64,000 nt of DNA, from contig NW_023998464.1 of NCBI RefSeq assembly GCF_014805625.2, positions 6,642,611 through 6,706,610 of the forward strand. The letters are read 5' to 3'. The stretch is from Glossina fuscipes (Eukaryota; Arthropoda; Insecta; Diptera; Glossinidae). A program made the position numbers and the translations under genes. Position 1 is the stretch's first letter, and each line of letters starts with the position of its first letter. The notes under the pieces were generated by a model. The model did not search any database. It worked only from the letters and a program-made list of their open reading frames with translations, and was not told the origin of the DNA. Shown piece after piece: positions 1-9,425 of the stretch.

Positions 1-442
1 CTTCTTTTTGTCGAAAATAAGTTGCATGATCTTTCAAGTCAAAAACATCAGCAGCTCTATACACTAAAATATCTGACTAAGATTTCCCTTCACGGCAGTT
101 TTGCTTTCTGGACGCTGTTCTGTTCTGCATGAGTAGATCCCTATCACATCGAAACCATCCTCAATTATGGGTGGCCATTTTGATACGATAATAGCATTAT
201 TCAACATTTTTGTATACACAGAATATGAAACACAAGCTTAATATTTTAATCCAAAACAAATTTAGAAAAATAAGCTCTAGTGCACCTAACATAAAAAGCT
301 TTCGGAAATCAATTAATTCATTGATGAGCACGAAAATTGTTGCAATATTTTTTTCGAATTTGCCCATTTATTTTCGGTATCGACAAAATTATGATATAGA
401 AATTTTTCAAAAAGAACGAATATATTAAATAATTGAACCAAC
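1..442 (-). other. PhKb intron 3 (partial)
   Basis: AT-rich sequence downstream of the exon 3 donor. No continuation of the PhKb protein and no other gene is recognisable in either direction. Confidence 0.6.
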
Positions 443-572
443 CTATTGAAGAAGCATGGATTTCGGGGGTGCCATTATTATACTTTGAGCCACGTTCCCA
501 CATGCCAAAATCTGGGGTACGATAAGCTCTTTCGACATAGTATACCAAATTTTGGATAAAAGCCACTTCATC
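443..572 (-). CDS. PhKb: PhKb coding exon 3
   Basis: 130 nt, acceptor GTTAAAG, donor GTTGGT. It encodes [20 protein letters not shown], then [14 protein letters not shown] and HASSIG, which is strongly conserved in phosphorylase kinase alpha and beta chains. It ends in phase 1, with the last glycine codon split. Confidence 0.94.
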
Positions 573-1408
573 CTTTAACAAAAATATTTAATTTTTAATA
601 ATGTAAAAAGCATTGTTCATGTTAATTTACCTGCGTATAGATAATTTGCAAACCCGAAGTAATCATTTGAACTAAAAAAATTATATACAAAGAGACCACA
701 TCTATTTGCAAATGGTTGTAAAAATCGTCGGAGTATATTTCCTCCCCAGTGTGCAAATGAAATTTACTATGAAGAGCATGTTGATTGGATTGTCTCTGTT
801 TGAAAAGTTCGACACGACAAGCTTGTTTTATCCAGCATTGTAATATACCACGCATGCACTTCACTGTTGATTGGCCTAGCTCATAAGATTTACCACGATC
901 ATCGTCTATTCGTCTATAAGCTTGATATAAACTCCAAACAGCAGCTGCACAGTAAACGCTATCACGCACCGAACCCACCTCCTGATCAGTGCTCATAACC
1001 GGGAAGAGGCCAGTAATGGGACTTTGGTGGCGTAAAAGTTGACGTTTAACTTCAAGTAAAAACAAAGCCTATTTTCTTTTTAACTGATAATTGTTTACAT
1101 TTTAATTCATATAAAGCGTACGTTGAACTCGCGTAATTGTTTACGCAAAAAATCAAAACAAAACAGATAAATAAACAAACACAATCAACTGTATATTACA
1201 GATATGTAGTGTATGATTGTTATATAATTACTTAGAATTAAGCAAATATTTCCTCACCTATGCCATAATAGATATCCAATTGCTTCACTGTATCTTCATA
1301 ATTAGAAGTTTTCAGGAATTGATCCAAATTAATATCTTCTAAGCTGCTTTGCCTCTCTGTTGTGTTAGAGGCAATTCCGCTGCACGTTGTGGTTAATCTG
1401 TTAAGCAT
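443..1408 (-). CDS. PhKb: phosphorylase b kinase regulatory subunit beta, 5' part (exons 1-3, continues off the left edge)
   Basis: The beta subunit is a scaffold and regulatory chain of the (alpha-beta-gamma-delta)4 phosphorylase kinase, which activates glycogen phosphorylase in the cytosol. Three exons are visible: 1258-1408, 631-1049 and 443-572. Their splice phases join (151 nt, 419 nt, 130 nt), with donors GTGAGG, GTAAAT and GTTGGT. The start is the ATG at 1406-1408, in a frame that reads into [20 protein letters not shown], the conserved opening of the glucoamylase-like (GH15-type) domain. Later hallmarks are [23 protein letters not shown] and [13 protein letters not shown]. The last matches the beta rather than the alpha subunit, which has ERGDKTN at that position. 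The next exon was not found in 1-442, so the rest lies outside the window. Identification is by recalled family similarity, with about 230 of roughly 1,100 residues seen. Confidence 0.93.
631..1049 (-). CDS. PhKb: PhKb coding exon 2
   Basis: 419 nt, acceptor TACTTGAAG, donor GTAAAT. It encodes the start of the (alpha/alpha)6 glucoamylase-like domain, including [20 protein letters not shown] and [10 protein letters not shown], and ends in LQIIYTQ in phase 0. Confidence 0.94.
1258..1408 (-). CDS. PhKb: PhKb coding exon 1
   Basis: Encodes about 50 residues from [12 protein letters not shown] to LDIYYGI and ends in phase 1 at a GTGAGG donor. The leader before LDIYYG is not conserved. The start is chosen because it is the first in-frame ATG and A-rich sequence (AAAAAATA) precedes it. 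Confidence 0.88.
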
Positions 1409-1468
1409 TATTTTTTATAGGTAGTTTCTTTTAATTTTGCAAAGCTTACGTTTTTGGAGGCTCTTTCA

Positions 1469-1753
1469 TTTTTTATTTTCTTCTGTAAATGTTCTCTCTA
1501 ATTTTCTCTCAATTAGAGCTTCAAAGTTAATATTAACTTCAATGAAATTTTTTTTACTTTAATTTATTCAATAACTAATTTTATGTTTCGCGTCAATTTT
1601 TACGTCCGTCTTTCTTTTTTCTCGACGCAAAACGGAAATGCAGGATATGACTTCTTTTCTTGAGATGTGGCTGCTTGATCAACAGCTGTTCGAAAAAAAT
1701 CATTGCCATGCTCACGTTTGCTACAGTACATATCGCCAAAAAGTTCGAAGCTC
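1469..1753. repeat. left arm of a ~285-bp inverted repeat
   Basis: The sequence from TTATTTTCTTCTG to AAGTTCGAAGCTC is repeated in reverse complement at 3462-3747 with a few substitutions and small indels. The arm begins about 60 bp upstream of the PhKb start codon. It contains a reading frame (minus) with HGNDFFRTAVDQAATSQEKK that is kept in both arms. Confidence 0.9.
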
Positions 1754-2110
1754 ATTATCAACGGCATAACAAGTTTTTTTTTTGTCAGGAAGTAAGTCAA
1801 TATCAGAGCTATCGTAATTATCACTTTCATCTTCATTTACTACATTTCTCCAATATTCTTTTTTAAAGAAATAAAATTCATCTTTCCTACTAGAAAATTC
1901 CAAAATATCTACTTTAATATTCCATTTCTTGACCATATTTTAAGAGACTAAAATTGTGTATAGAAAAAATAAAAATAGCAGACATGTACGCACGACTCCG
2001 TCTCTATTTCTTTTGTGTAACTTTATCAATATATATAAAAATATATATAAAAGGAATTGTTATTGATTTCCTGATTGTTTCCGATTCTTTTTCCTTGACT
2101 TGGTCGCTTT

Positions 2111-2368
2111 TGCTCTATTATATTCACGTACATCAAAGTAACTTTTAGCCAGAAAATAATTATCATATTCTTTTGGTGCTATGCCTTCCAGCATTTTAAT
2201 ATCGAAATTATCTTTTTCATCCTCGCCGTCAGTATCCACGTCCGCAAAGCCGTGGCACATTTCAGCTAACCATTTGACGCTGTACACTAAACCACGTTTC
2301 TGACATCCCACTATACCCTGTCTTAACTCTCTTTTAGCCTCGAGTACGTTAAAGAAGTCATCCTCCAT
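2111..2368 (-). pseudogene. Cdc23: orphan first exon of Cdc23/APC8 (anaphase-promoting complex subunit), fragment
   Basis: Cdc23/APC8 is a tetratricopeptide scaffold subunit of the APC/C ubiquitin ligase. The minus frame starting at the ATG 2366-2368 gives about 86 residues matching the family N-terminus: EAKRELRQGIVGCQKRGLVY, SVKWLAEMCHG and, after an acidic linker, YFLAKSYFDVREYNRA. Homology stops abruptly after NRA. The frame runs on as low-complexity KATKSRKKNRKQ to a stop near 2060, without a convincing splice donor at the homology end. The remaining roughly 600 residues are not downstream: PhKb begins only about 700 bp away. The fragment sits between the arms of the 1469-3747 inverted repeat. 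It may be a captured fragment, or a true exon 1 displaced by rearrangement or misassembly. Confidence 0.72.
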
Positions 2369-3461
2369 TATTTACCAAGTTTGAAATCTTTGGCAAAAGG
2401 CTGGAAAAAGGAAAATAATTAACACCTAATTATAAAGAGCGAGTTATTAAGCGAAAACCGAGTTGTCATGTTGATCACCCCATATTATAATTTCCGCTAT
2501 ACTTGATTCTACCAGCAAACCTATTAAACCTCTAGGATACTGTTGTATTTTTTTCTAAAATACTATATAAATATTTTAGGTGTTCCAACGATAAACGATT
2601 TTTTGTTTATTCCAAGTGCCACCAAACCAACTCCGACTACGAAAAATTTTTCTTCTCGAGTTTTTGGGCAATTTTCACTAGGCAAAGCTGTAGTGGAATA
2701 ATCTGTTAAAAAGGCAAAGCAAGAATAAACTGTTAAATTGCAAAGCCGCCGATATTTATACTTAAATTAAACAATGTGAAAAGACAAAAAAAAATTAAAA
2801 AGCATTATTATCTTACATAAAGACAGGGCGACACAGTAATGTTTTAAAACCAAGAAAACATAAGGTTTCTTAGTCCTAGCGATTGTAATTCTTTTCGCAA
2901 AATGCAAAACAAGATAAAGTTGTACATATAGTGACCAGCCTGTTTTGCATAATAAACACAGCTGCCTCTTCGTTGATTCATAAAAAATGTAGGCAAACGT
3001 TCATTTTTTTGATGTGTCCACATCCGTATATTTTGTGAATAGATTTGCAGAATATAGCAAAGGTTTTCTTAGGTTGAGCACAAAATTAAACGAATATAGA
3101 AACAAATTACTATTTGCATATATGTATATTGTATAAATAGAGAAATTTTCTAATTAGAGAATTAATTATATTATTGATTATTATTTAGTTTATAGCACGT
3201 TTTCAACCAATCAAGTTAATATTTAACAGAAGTGTTATTAAATATTTTGTATGTTTTGACCAATTAATGAACAGCACAGAGAAAAGCACAATGTTAACAA
3301 ATGAATCGCACTAACCAAGCGGGTAGTCAATTGGCTGAAAGTTAGCCTTCACTTTCGTATCCAGCTTTTTGTCAAAAACAAAACAGAAAATGCAAAATTT
3401 TTCATAGGTGATTACTCCCCAGGGCACTGATTGTGTATGATGTTATATAATTTTCACGTTC
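2369..3461. other. spacer between inverted-repeat arms
   Basis: About 1.1 kb upstream of the Cdc23 fragment, AT-rich, with no recognisable gene. Confidence 0.5.
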
Positions 3462-3747
3462 GAGCTTCGAACTTTTTGGCTATATGTAGCAAACGTGAGT
3501 TTGGCAATGATTTTTTTCGAACAGCTGTTGATCAAGCAGCCACATCTCAAGAAAAGAAGTCATTTCCGGCATTTTCGTTTTGCGTCGAGATTGAAAAAAA
3601 GAAAGACGGACGTAAAAATTGACGCGAAACATAAAATTAGTTATTGAATAAATTAAAATAAAAGAAATTTCATTGAAGTTAATATTAACTTTGAAGCTCT
3701 AATTGAGAGAAAATTGAGAGAGAACAATTACAGAAGAAAATAAAAAC
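3462..3747. repeat. right arm of the ~285-bp inverted repeat
   Basis: Reverse complement of 1469-1753. The shared frame is on the plus strand here (FGNDFFRTAVDQAATSQEKK). A CATT flanks the outer end on both sides, which could be a short target duplication but is too short to rely on. Confidence 0.9.
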
Positions 3748-3816
3748 CATTTGGTCTTTTTAGTCAACACAAATGCCATTTGACAACAATGCAATTAAAT
3801 TGAGAACCCAATAGAA

Positions 3817-3831
3817 AGGCAAATTGGACAG
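3817..3831 (+). repeat. 15-bp direct repeat (left target-site duplication)
   Basis: AGGCAAATTGGACAG, identical to 4907-4921. Confidence 0.8.
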
Positions 3832-4906
3832 AATTTGTGGCAAGGGTTTAACGTGGGTTCCTGCCTGTAAGGCTTAACCCCACGGTGGCCCAAACCACTT
3901 TTAAGCGTACTACGCCCTCTGGCGAGTTAGACAATCCCCACAGAGTAGGGGCCTAAACAGCACCAGAGTCCAGAACAGTTTATTGTGTATGGAACAATAA
4001 ACCCCACTCTGGTGAATGGCGAGGCCTGGCTGCACTCAATTGTTCCATTTTACTAGGAACTCGCCAACCACAACCACCACGAGTACTCCCCGAAGGGCCG
4101 CACCCAAGCAGTCAGGACTCACAAATTGATCAACTGACTGCTTCCGCCATAAGGCTTCCACTGTGCTTGTTGATCAATTACCACCATTACCCGCAGGCAT
4201 CCGTGACATGTGTTCAAAAGTAAAAATAGGTAAAAGGGGAGAACTTATTCGTCATATCCCTTTTCCATTTTTGCATGTATTAATTAATTTACCAGACATT
4301 TTCTTTCATTCGGCCAAAGGGAAAGCCNNNNNNNNNNCGGCCAAAGGGAAAGCCGTCCGTCAATTCCTTTTTGCATTAATAGTATAATTAATTTATTTAT
4401 TTGTTACGACTTAAGGACAAAGTCCATCATATACCCGCAGGCATACGTGGCTTAGTGAGGCGAGCTTCCTGACCCGCGTGGCTCCCAGTTTATTTTGCAA
4501 AGCCTTATGGCATACTTTGGGCGTTTGTTAAAAACAACCGTACTTGCTTCGGATCCTCCATACTTTCCTGGTAGCTAACACCAAGTGAACTACTTTTCTT
4601 CAAGATATATAGGTCTCGGGTATTGCACTGGACAATCTAATGCACTCTACCATGCACTCGCTAGATTACTACCTTCATTGTACTTACAAACCATTCAGTA
4701 TATTTCCTCGGTAGTAACTAGCTTATTGAGTAAGAGCTCTTCTTCCAGCCAACCCCTCCACCATCTATCAGAAACTCGTCGCCGAGTTAGCAGCCCAAAA
4801 CCTTAAACTCTTCTTAGCCGGCCGAAGCCGTTGCCCGGGGATCACCGCTGGGAGGTGAGAGTTTCGGCACATCTATGCTTCTTATCAAAGCATAGTTCAT
4901 CTCCCC
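3832..4906. mobile_element. unclassified inserted element flanked by 15-bp direct repeats
   Basis: A block of higher GC content than its surroundings is bounded by perfect copies of AGGCAAATTGGACAG at 3817-3831 and 4907-4921, as expected of a target-site duplication. No long open frame, terminal inverted repeat or poly-A tail is visible. Near the right end a hairpin is formed by CTATGCTT and AAGCATAG. A variant motif, ACCCGCAGGCATNCGTG, occurs twice (about 4190 and 4430). A truncated non-LTR retrotransposon or SINE-like element is the likeliest class from the duplication length, but I cannot name a family. Confidence 0.6.
4328..4337. other. assembly gap (10 N) with identical flanks
   Basis: The ten Ns are bounded on both sides by the same 17 bases, CGGCCAAAGGGAAAGCC (4311-4327 and 4338-4354). 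This is what an unmerged contig overlap looks like, so the gap may have zero or negative true length. Confidence 0.9.
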
Positions 4907-4921
4907 AGGCAAATTGGACAG
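4907..4921 (+). repeat. 15-bp direct repeat (right target-site duplication)
   Basis: AGGCAAATTGGACAG, identical to 3817-3831. Confidence 0.8.
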
Positions 4922-6270
4922 TATAAATGTGGTCGTAGGTGCGATTTATCGCTATTACGTGTTTTCCTTACCAACTTGATTTTTTTTGTACCAACACCAA
5001 GAGACGCCGAACTATTTTAATGTGAATTATAAAATATTAGAAAATTTAAAGAAGAATATGGATACATAGTCGTTAAAAATTCGATCACATAATAGAAATA
5101 GCCAAAATCCATTACAAGAGATTTAAATGAAAAAAGAAAATAATATATGGTATATGTGACTATTTTTCTGAAACAATGAAGCATTATATATAAGCGAAAT
5201 AAGAGCAATAAATATGAAAATAGTGTTGAAAACATCTACATACAATATATGATGTATTAAAAAATATGTGGCAAAGAGTGGTGTAACGTTTTGGAAATTC
5301 AACCTATACACGGATGTAATTGTTTATTTTTTCTCTTTTTTTTTTTAATCGCATGTTTTCTGGCCTGACTCGTCGGATGGGATGAGTCCAAATAAATGTA
5401 TTCAGATGCATGATAGGTTCTTGTTTCGCTACAATATTTCATTATTTTAATTAAAGCATGCTTACTAAAAATTTCGAAATTTTTGACTAATATAAATCTA
5501 TGCCCTAACCATACTACTTTTCCCTCGCTTTGTATTGGAAGACAATTTCAAAAGTAATAGTAATGGTAAATGAATGTTAAATGCAATTAAAGAAGCGTTT
5601 AAGGACATTTAAACACTTTACCTTTAAAATACTTAAGAAGAGATATTTCCAACTGATCCAGATATGCGATGGTGTTAAATGAAGCAGCGTGACAGGTTTA
5701 TAGTTGTTATTCATTTATTTATTAACCCTATTAACTAAATACCTGCACAACAATATTGTAAGGAAGCGTTTTGCTCCCTTACTAATAACCAGTCCGTCCG
5801 CCTAAACGTTTACCCGCAGATATCAACTAGTCAGTCCGATTTGTCCGTTTACCCGTCTGTCTACTGAACATGATCAGCCTCCTTCCGTTTAAATGAACAT
5901 ATAAGCTGCACACACAAAATGTATTGGCTTGATTAAGCGCTAACCGAAAGATCTCTTGTTAAGTTTTGCCAAGAAATAATGCTAAACAAAAGGAGGCCGT
6001 TAGATTAATTAATAATTCTATTTTAATAACCTGTACAAGAAACTCAACGTATTAAAGAAGTATTTTCCTTATGTATATATTTTTAAGCTAGCTTTTATTA
6101 AATATATTGTTTTTTATATACACATCTTCTTAAATGCACATCTTAACAAAATTATAATTCTTTCCTTAATTGTATATTCATTCTTCTTAAAATTTTAAAT
6201 ATCTGTATATACATATATCTGTAGAATGAAAATACAAAAACGAGCTAACAAAGGTTTCTTTTATTTATGA
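4922..6270. other. AT-rich intergenic stretch
   Basis: No gene recognised. Short pyrimidine-rich repeats of the form CCGTCCG or CCCGTCTGTC occur around 5790-5885. Confidence 0.5.
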
Positions 6271-7220
6271 GAGGAAGGCAGCCTGGGGGTTGTCGGACCC
6301 AACTTCGGTGCCGTAGACATCACGGACCGACGGAGACCATAGGTAGGGCATGAATGGTAAAGAATGATCCAGGGCTTATGATATGCCCGTTCGGTAAGGT
6401 AGGTTTCGTCCGTCCGCTCATTCTTGTAAGGCATATGTCCGTGGAGGATAACTAGCTCTTTTAATGGAATTGAAAAGTGGCCTTTGACATAATTTTTGAC
6501 AGATTTTTTTTTGTCAGGCGTAGGCGAGACTCTGCGTTACAGCACATGAAATCAAAATTGTCATAGCGGCCGCTAGCAATAATGATAGTATCGGTTTTTA
6601 GAACTGTCTATGAAAGGAAACAGCCGTAAATTAAAACTAAGTTAAATTTTGAATCATATTGCTTACTTACACTGTCGCTATCATTCATAAAGAGCAAAGG
6701 AGCAACAACAAATTTGGTGTCAGCGATGGCCCAAGGAGAACCTTTACACATTCAATGATCCACTTGCTTTGGAGTTGTTTGGGTCTGGAGGCTCTCAATG
6801 GCCAGCAGAAAATGATTTTTACTTATGCGTTACATAGAGCAACTAAATTGCCCTTTGCAATATTTGTTCTAGAGGACCATCCATAATACAGTAGGGCAAA
6901 AGCCCAATTGTCAGAGGTTTGTAGATATTTATGACAGTGTTGATGTGAGGACCATTCTCCTTGGAATAAAGTTTAGAAATAGCGAAGGCATCATCTCCAC
7001 TCCTAAGAGATTTTTTGTGAAGATGATGCCTATCATCATCGCACAGGGAACTAAATATGCAGTTTGTCAGCCTAAGGGAACAAATCCGGTTAAGTACACA
7101 GGTGTAGTGTCACAGTCAGATTCCAACTTTGAGCATGAAAGTCTAATCAACTTAATTTGCTTACTCTCTGCAGTGCTGGAAGCAACGGAGAAAGTATTGT
7201 CCGCTTATAAACCTATGTAA
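6271..7220. other. unassigned, moderately GC-richer segment with short open frames
   Basis: A GC-richer patch at 6280-6460 contains repeated TCGGACC, CCGTCCG and GGACCGACGG-like words. It is followed by open plus frames of 75 codons (6659-6886) and 91 codons (6945-7220, FVKMMPIIIAQGTKYAVC and GTNPVKYTGVVSQS). Neither matches a family I recognise. They could be decayed transposon coding sequence. Confidence 0.3.
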
Positions 7221-8844
7221 TCCGTTAGCGGATCTTCTGCCAACGGTCTGTAAATACGCTTCATCTATTAAGCTCCAGGATGATTTGGGTTAAAGCCATT
7301 CGATTGAAGGTGTTTTCAAGGTCGTCTGAAATAACAAATGAATGTTTCCTCATTGATCATTTATTCCACAAAGCTTCCTTAAGCTGATGACAAAGAATAT
7401 ATACACCATGTCTGGACATGGTGTGTTGTCTTTTAGGGAAATTATTTCTGGTACGTCTTTCTACAGAAGATTTTGTCCAAAACTGTAGATAGTATGGACA
7501 GAGGCGTGCCTACAATTGATTAAAATAATAAATGGAAATATAGATCAAAATAATGTCCAATCCGCATTTTTAAGAAGAAATTGCATAGAAAATTTGTCAT
7601 GTCTCATAGGACAATTTGACATAAATCATTGGTTAATTTATGTTTCAGGAAACTGAGACATTTCGGTTCACTAGAAGTAAGCGCCTTGTCGTTAACGCAA
7701 GATTTTCTATTATAAATATTATGTGGAGGTGATTGGACACACGTCACGCGAAAAGTCATATGTTTGCAGAGTCTTGTTTAACAGTTTAGGCGTTTAAGAG
7801 GATTAACTATGTGTTCGCATATAGAACACACGACGTTGTCAAAGTTTATGCGTTGTGGTCGATGGATATTATCAAATGTGTTGACGACTATCCTGAGTCT
7901 ATTGATTTTCCATTTCCTATTTATTTTGATTTTCTTGAATTGAGCGACAAGTGCAGGGTGTTCAAAATTCATTTGGTTCATCAATTCCTCTGCCGTATAG
8001 TGCACCATTCTTTCCCAATAAATTTTGTCAATACAGCATTTAAGCTTGTGATGTGAAGTGATTTTTATGGGAACGATACCGTCAAATGATTCGGTCTAAT
8101 TAGCAAATCCGCGCTTTTTAATTCAGTGAAAACCCTCTAATTGTGTAGCGTAATAGTGTAGATATCGTCAAGAATTCTGTTAATTTGGAAAATGCTTATG
8201 AATACGATGGTTTTGGTTCAATATTCTATTGGATTGATATCTGGGTAAATGATCATAGAGATGATTCAGTTACAACACTGAACGACTCACAGTTCCGAGT
8301 CTGAGTCCCGTCCACCTTTAATAATGCAAAGTAATAATGTTAAGTTCCTTTCTTTCTAATCAACGCTTGTAGAGAATGTTAAGGAAACTCAGAAACTGTT
8401 ATTAAAGAGAACTCTTTTGAAACACTGCGTTGCTATAACCGCCTTTAAATAGATGTAAATCGAGAAAGCAAATGCGATGTTAGCTCGGCGATTGCCCGTT
8501 AAAGCTTGCAATTAGCCTTATTTTGGTTATACATTTTGCCCATAATTATGAAAGTGGTCTGAGTTAAAATTTAAATAAAAATGGGGTTATCAATTATTTC
8601 GTATCACATTATTTTGAACCAATAATTAATTTTTACGATATTGTTAAAAATGAATCAGTGGTTGTAATTTCAATATTATATGGTATTTAGCGTTAATTAT
8701 GTGGTGGAAAGTGGTCTAAGGTAAATTCACCAGAGCTCGTCACACTCCTAGTCGAAAATATTTGAGATCTGCTTGAGATATTCGTAAAATGAATAGCATA
8801 CATGTAGATAAAGGTGAGGAAAATAACCAATCACTTATTAAGTA
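7221..8844. other. unassigned AT-rich stretch
   Basis: Overlapping open frames on both strands at 7778-8056 (76 and 81 codons) show no recognisable domain. Nothing else is supported. Confidence 0.4.
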
Positions 8845-9425
8845 GTGGATCTAAATCCTCAAAACGACGCACACCAAAAATTCGATTTACTGAATGAAAA
8901 AATCGAAGCATGCAGTAGTGAGGAACAGAAATTACATGTTAGACAAGGTCGTGATTTGCATTTGCAATATGCCGAACGAGACAAGAATTCTCTTGCCGAA
9001 GGCCAAAAAAAAGCAAAAGAAAATCCCAGAAAATGTGGATTCTCATTTAATTTGCGGAAAACGCTTCCGTATCCAAAACTTTCTATTTCGTTAACTTATT
9101 GTAAGTGAAATATCTACGTACACAACTTGGTTTTCCATAATTTCTATGATGACAATTTCTAGACAGCAGAAGCAGCATGGAGATTTGCACAAGGAGTAGC
9201 ATCATGCATTTTAATCCATATGGAGGGTACAACTGCTCAAAACCACCTAAAATCTTACAATGGTGCTTGTTTAGGCCAAAATCGAAACGTTAAAGTAGCA
9301 TTGACAAGAATGAAAACTGCTAATTGATCAAATAATAATATTGAAACGATAGAACACAAATTTTTAGTATCCGGTCATTCCTTTCTACCAAATAACCGTG
9401 TTTTTGGGGTTGATAGAGAAAAAAA
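8845..9425 (+). pseudogene. decayed transposon-type repetitive insect protein (CxGQNRN family)
   Basis: Across three plus frames, pieces of one protein appear in order: EEQKLHVRQGRDLHLQYAER; GFSFNLRKTLPYPKLSISLT with the tail ending YCK; FAQGVASCILIH; GQNRNVKVAL; and HKFLVSGHSFLPNNRVFGVD. This order and wording (a YPKLSxSxxYYK block, a DxCGGQNRN-like block, then HKFLVxGHSFLPND) is a widespread multicopy protein family in insect genomes that I associate with mobile elements. Stops and frame changes near 9108, 9165 and 9325 show that it is dead. The N-terminal part is not recognisable upstream. The family has no secure functional name here. Confidence 0.62.

Noticed and set aside
3832..4906. 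Possible ribosomal RNA fragment, because of CCGTCCGTCAATTCCTTT and GATGAACTATGCTT-like words.
   Set aside because: The words are short and not collinear with 18S or 28S rRNA, and the flanking 15-bp duplication fits an inserted element better.
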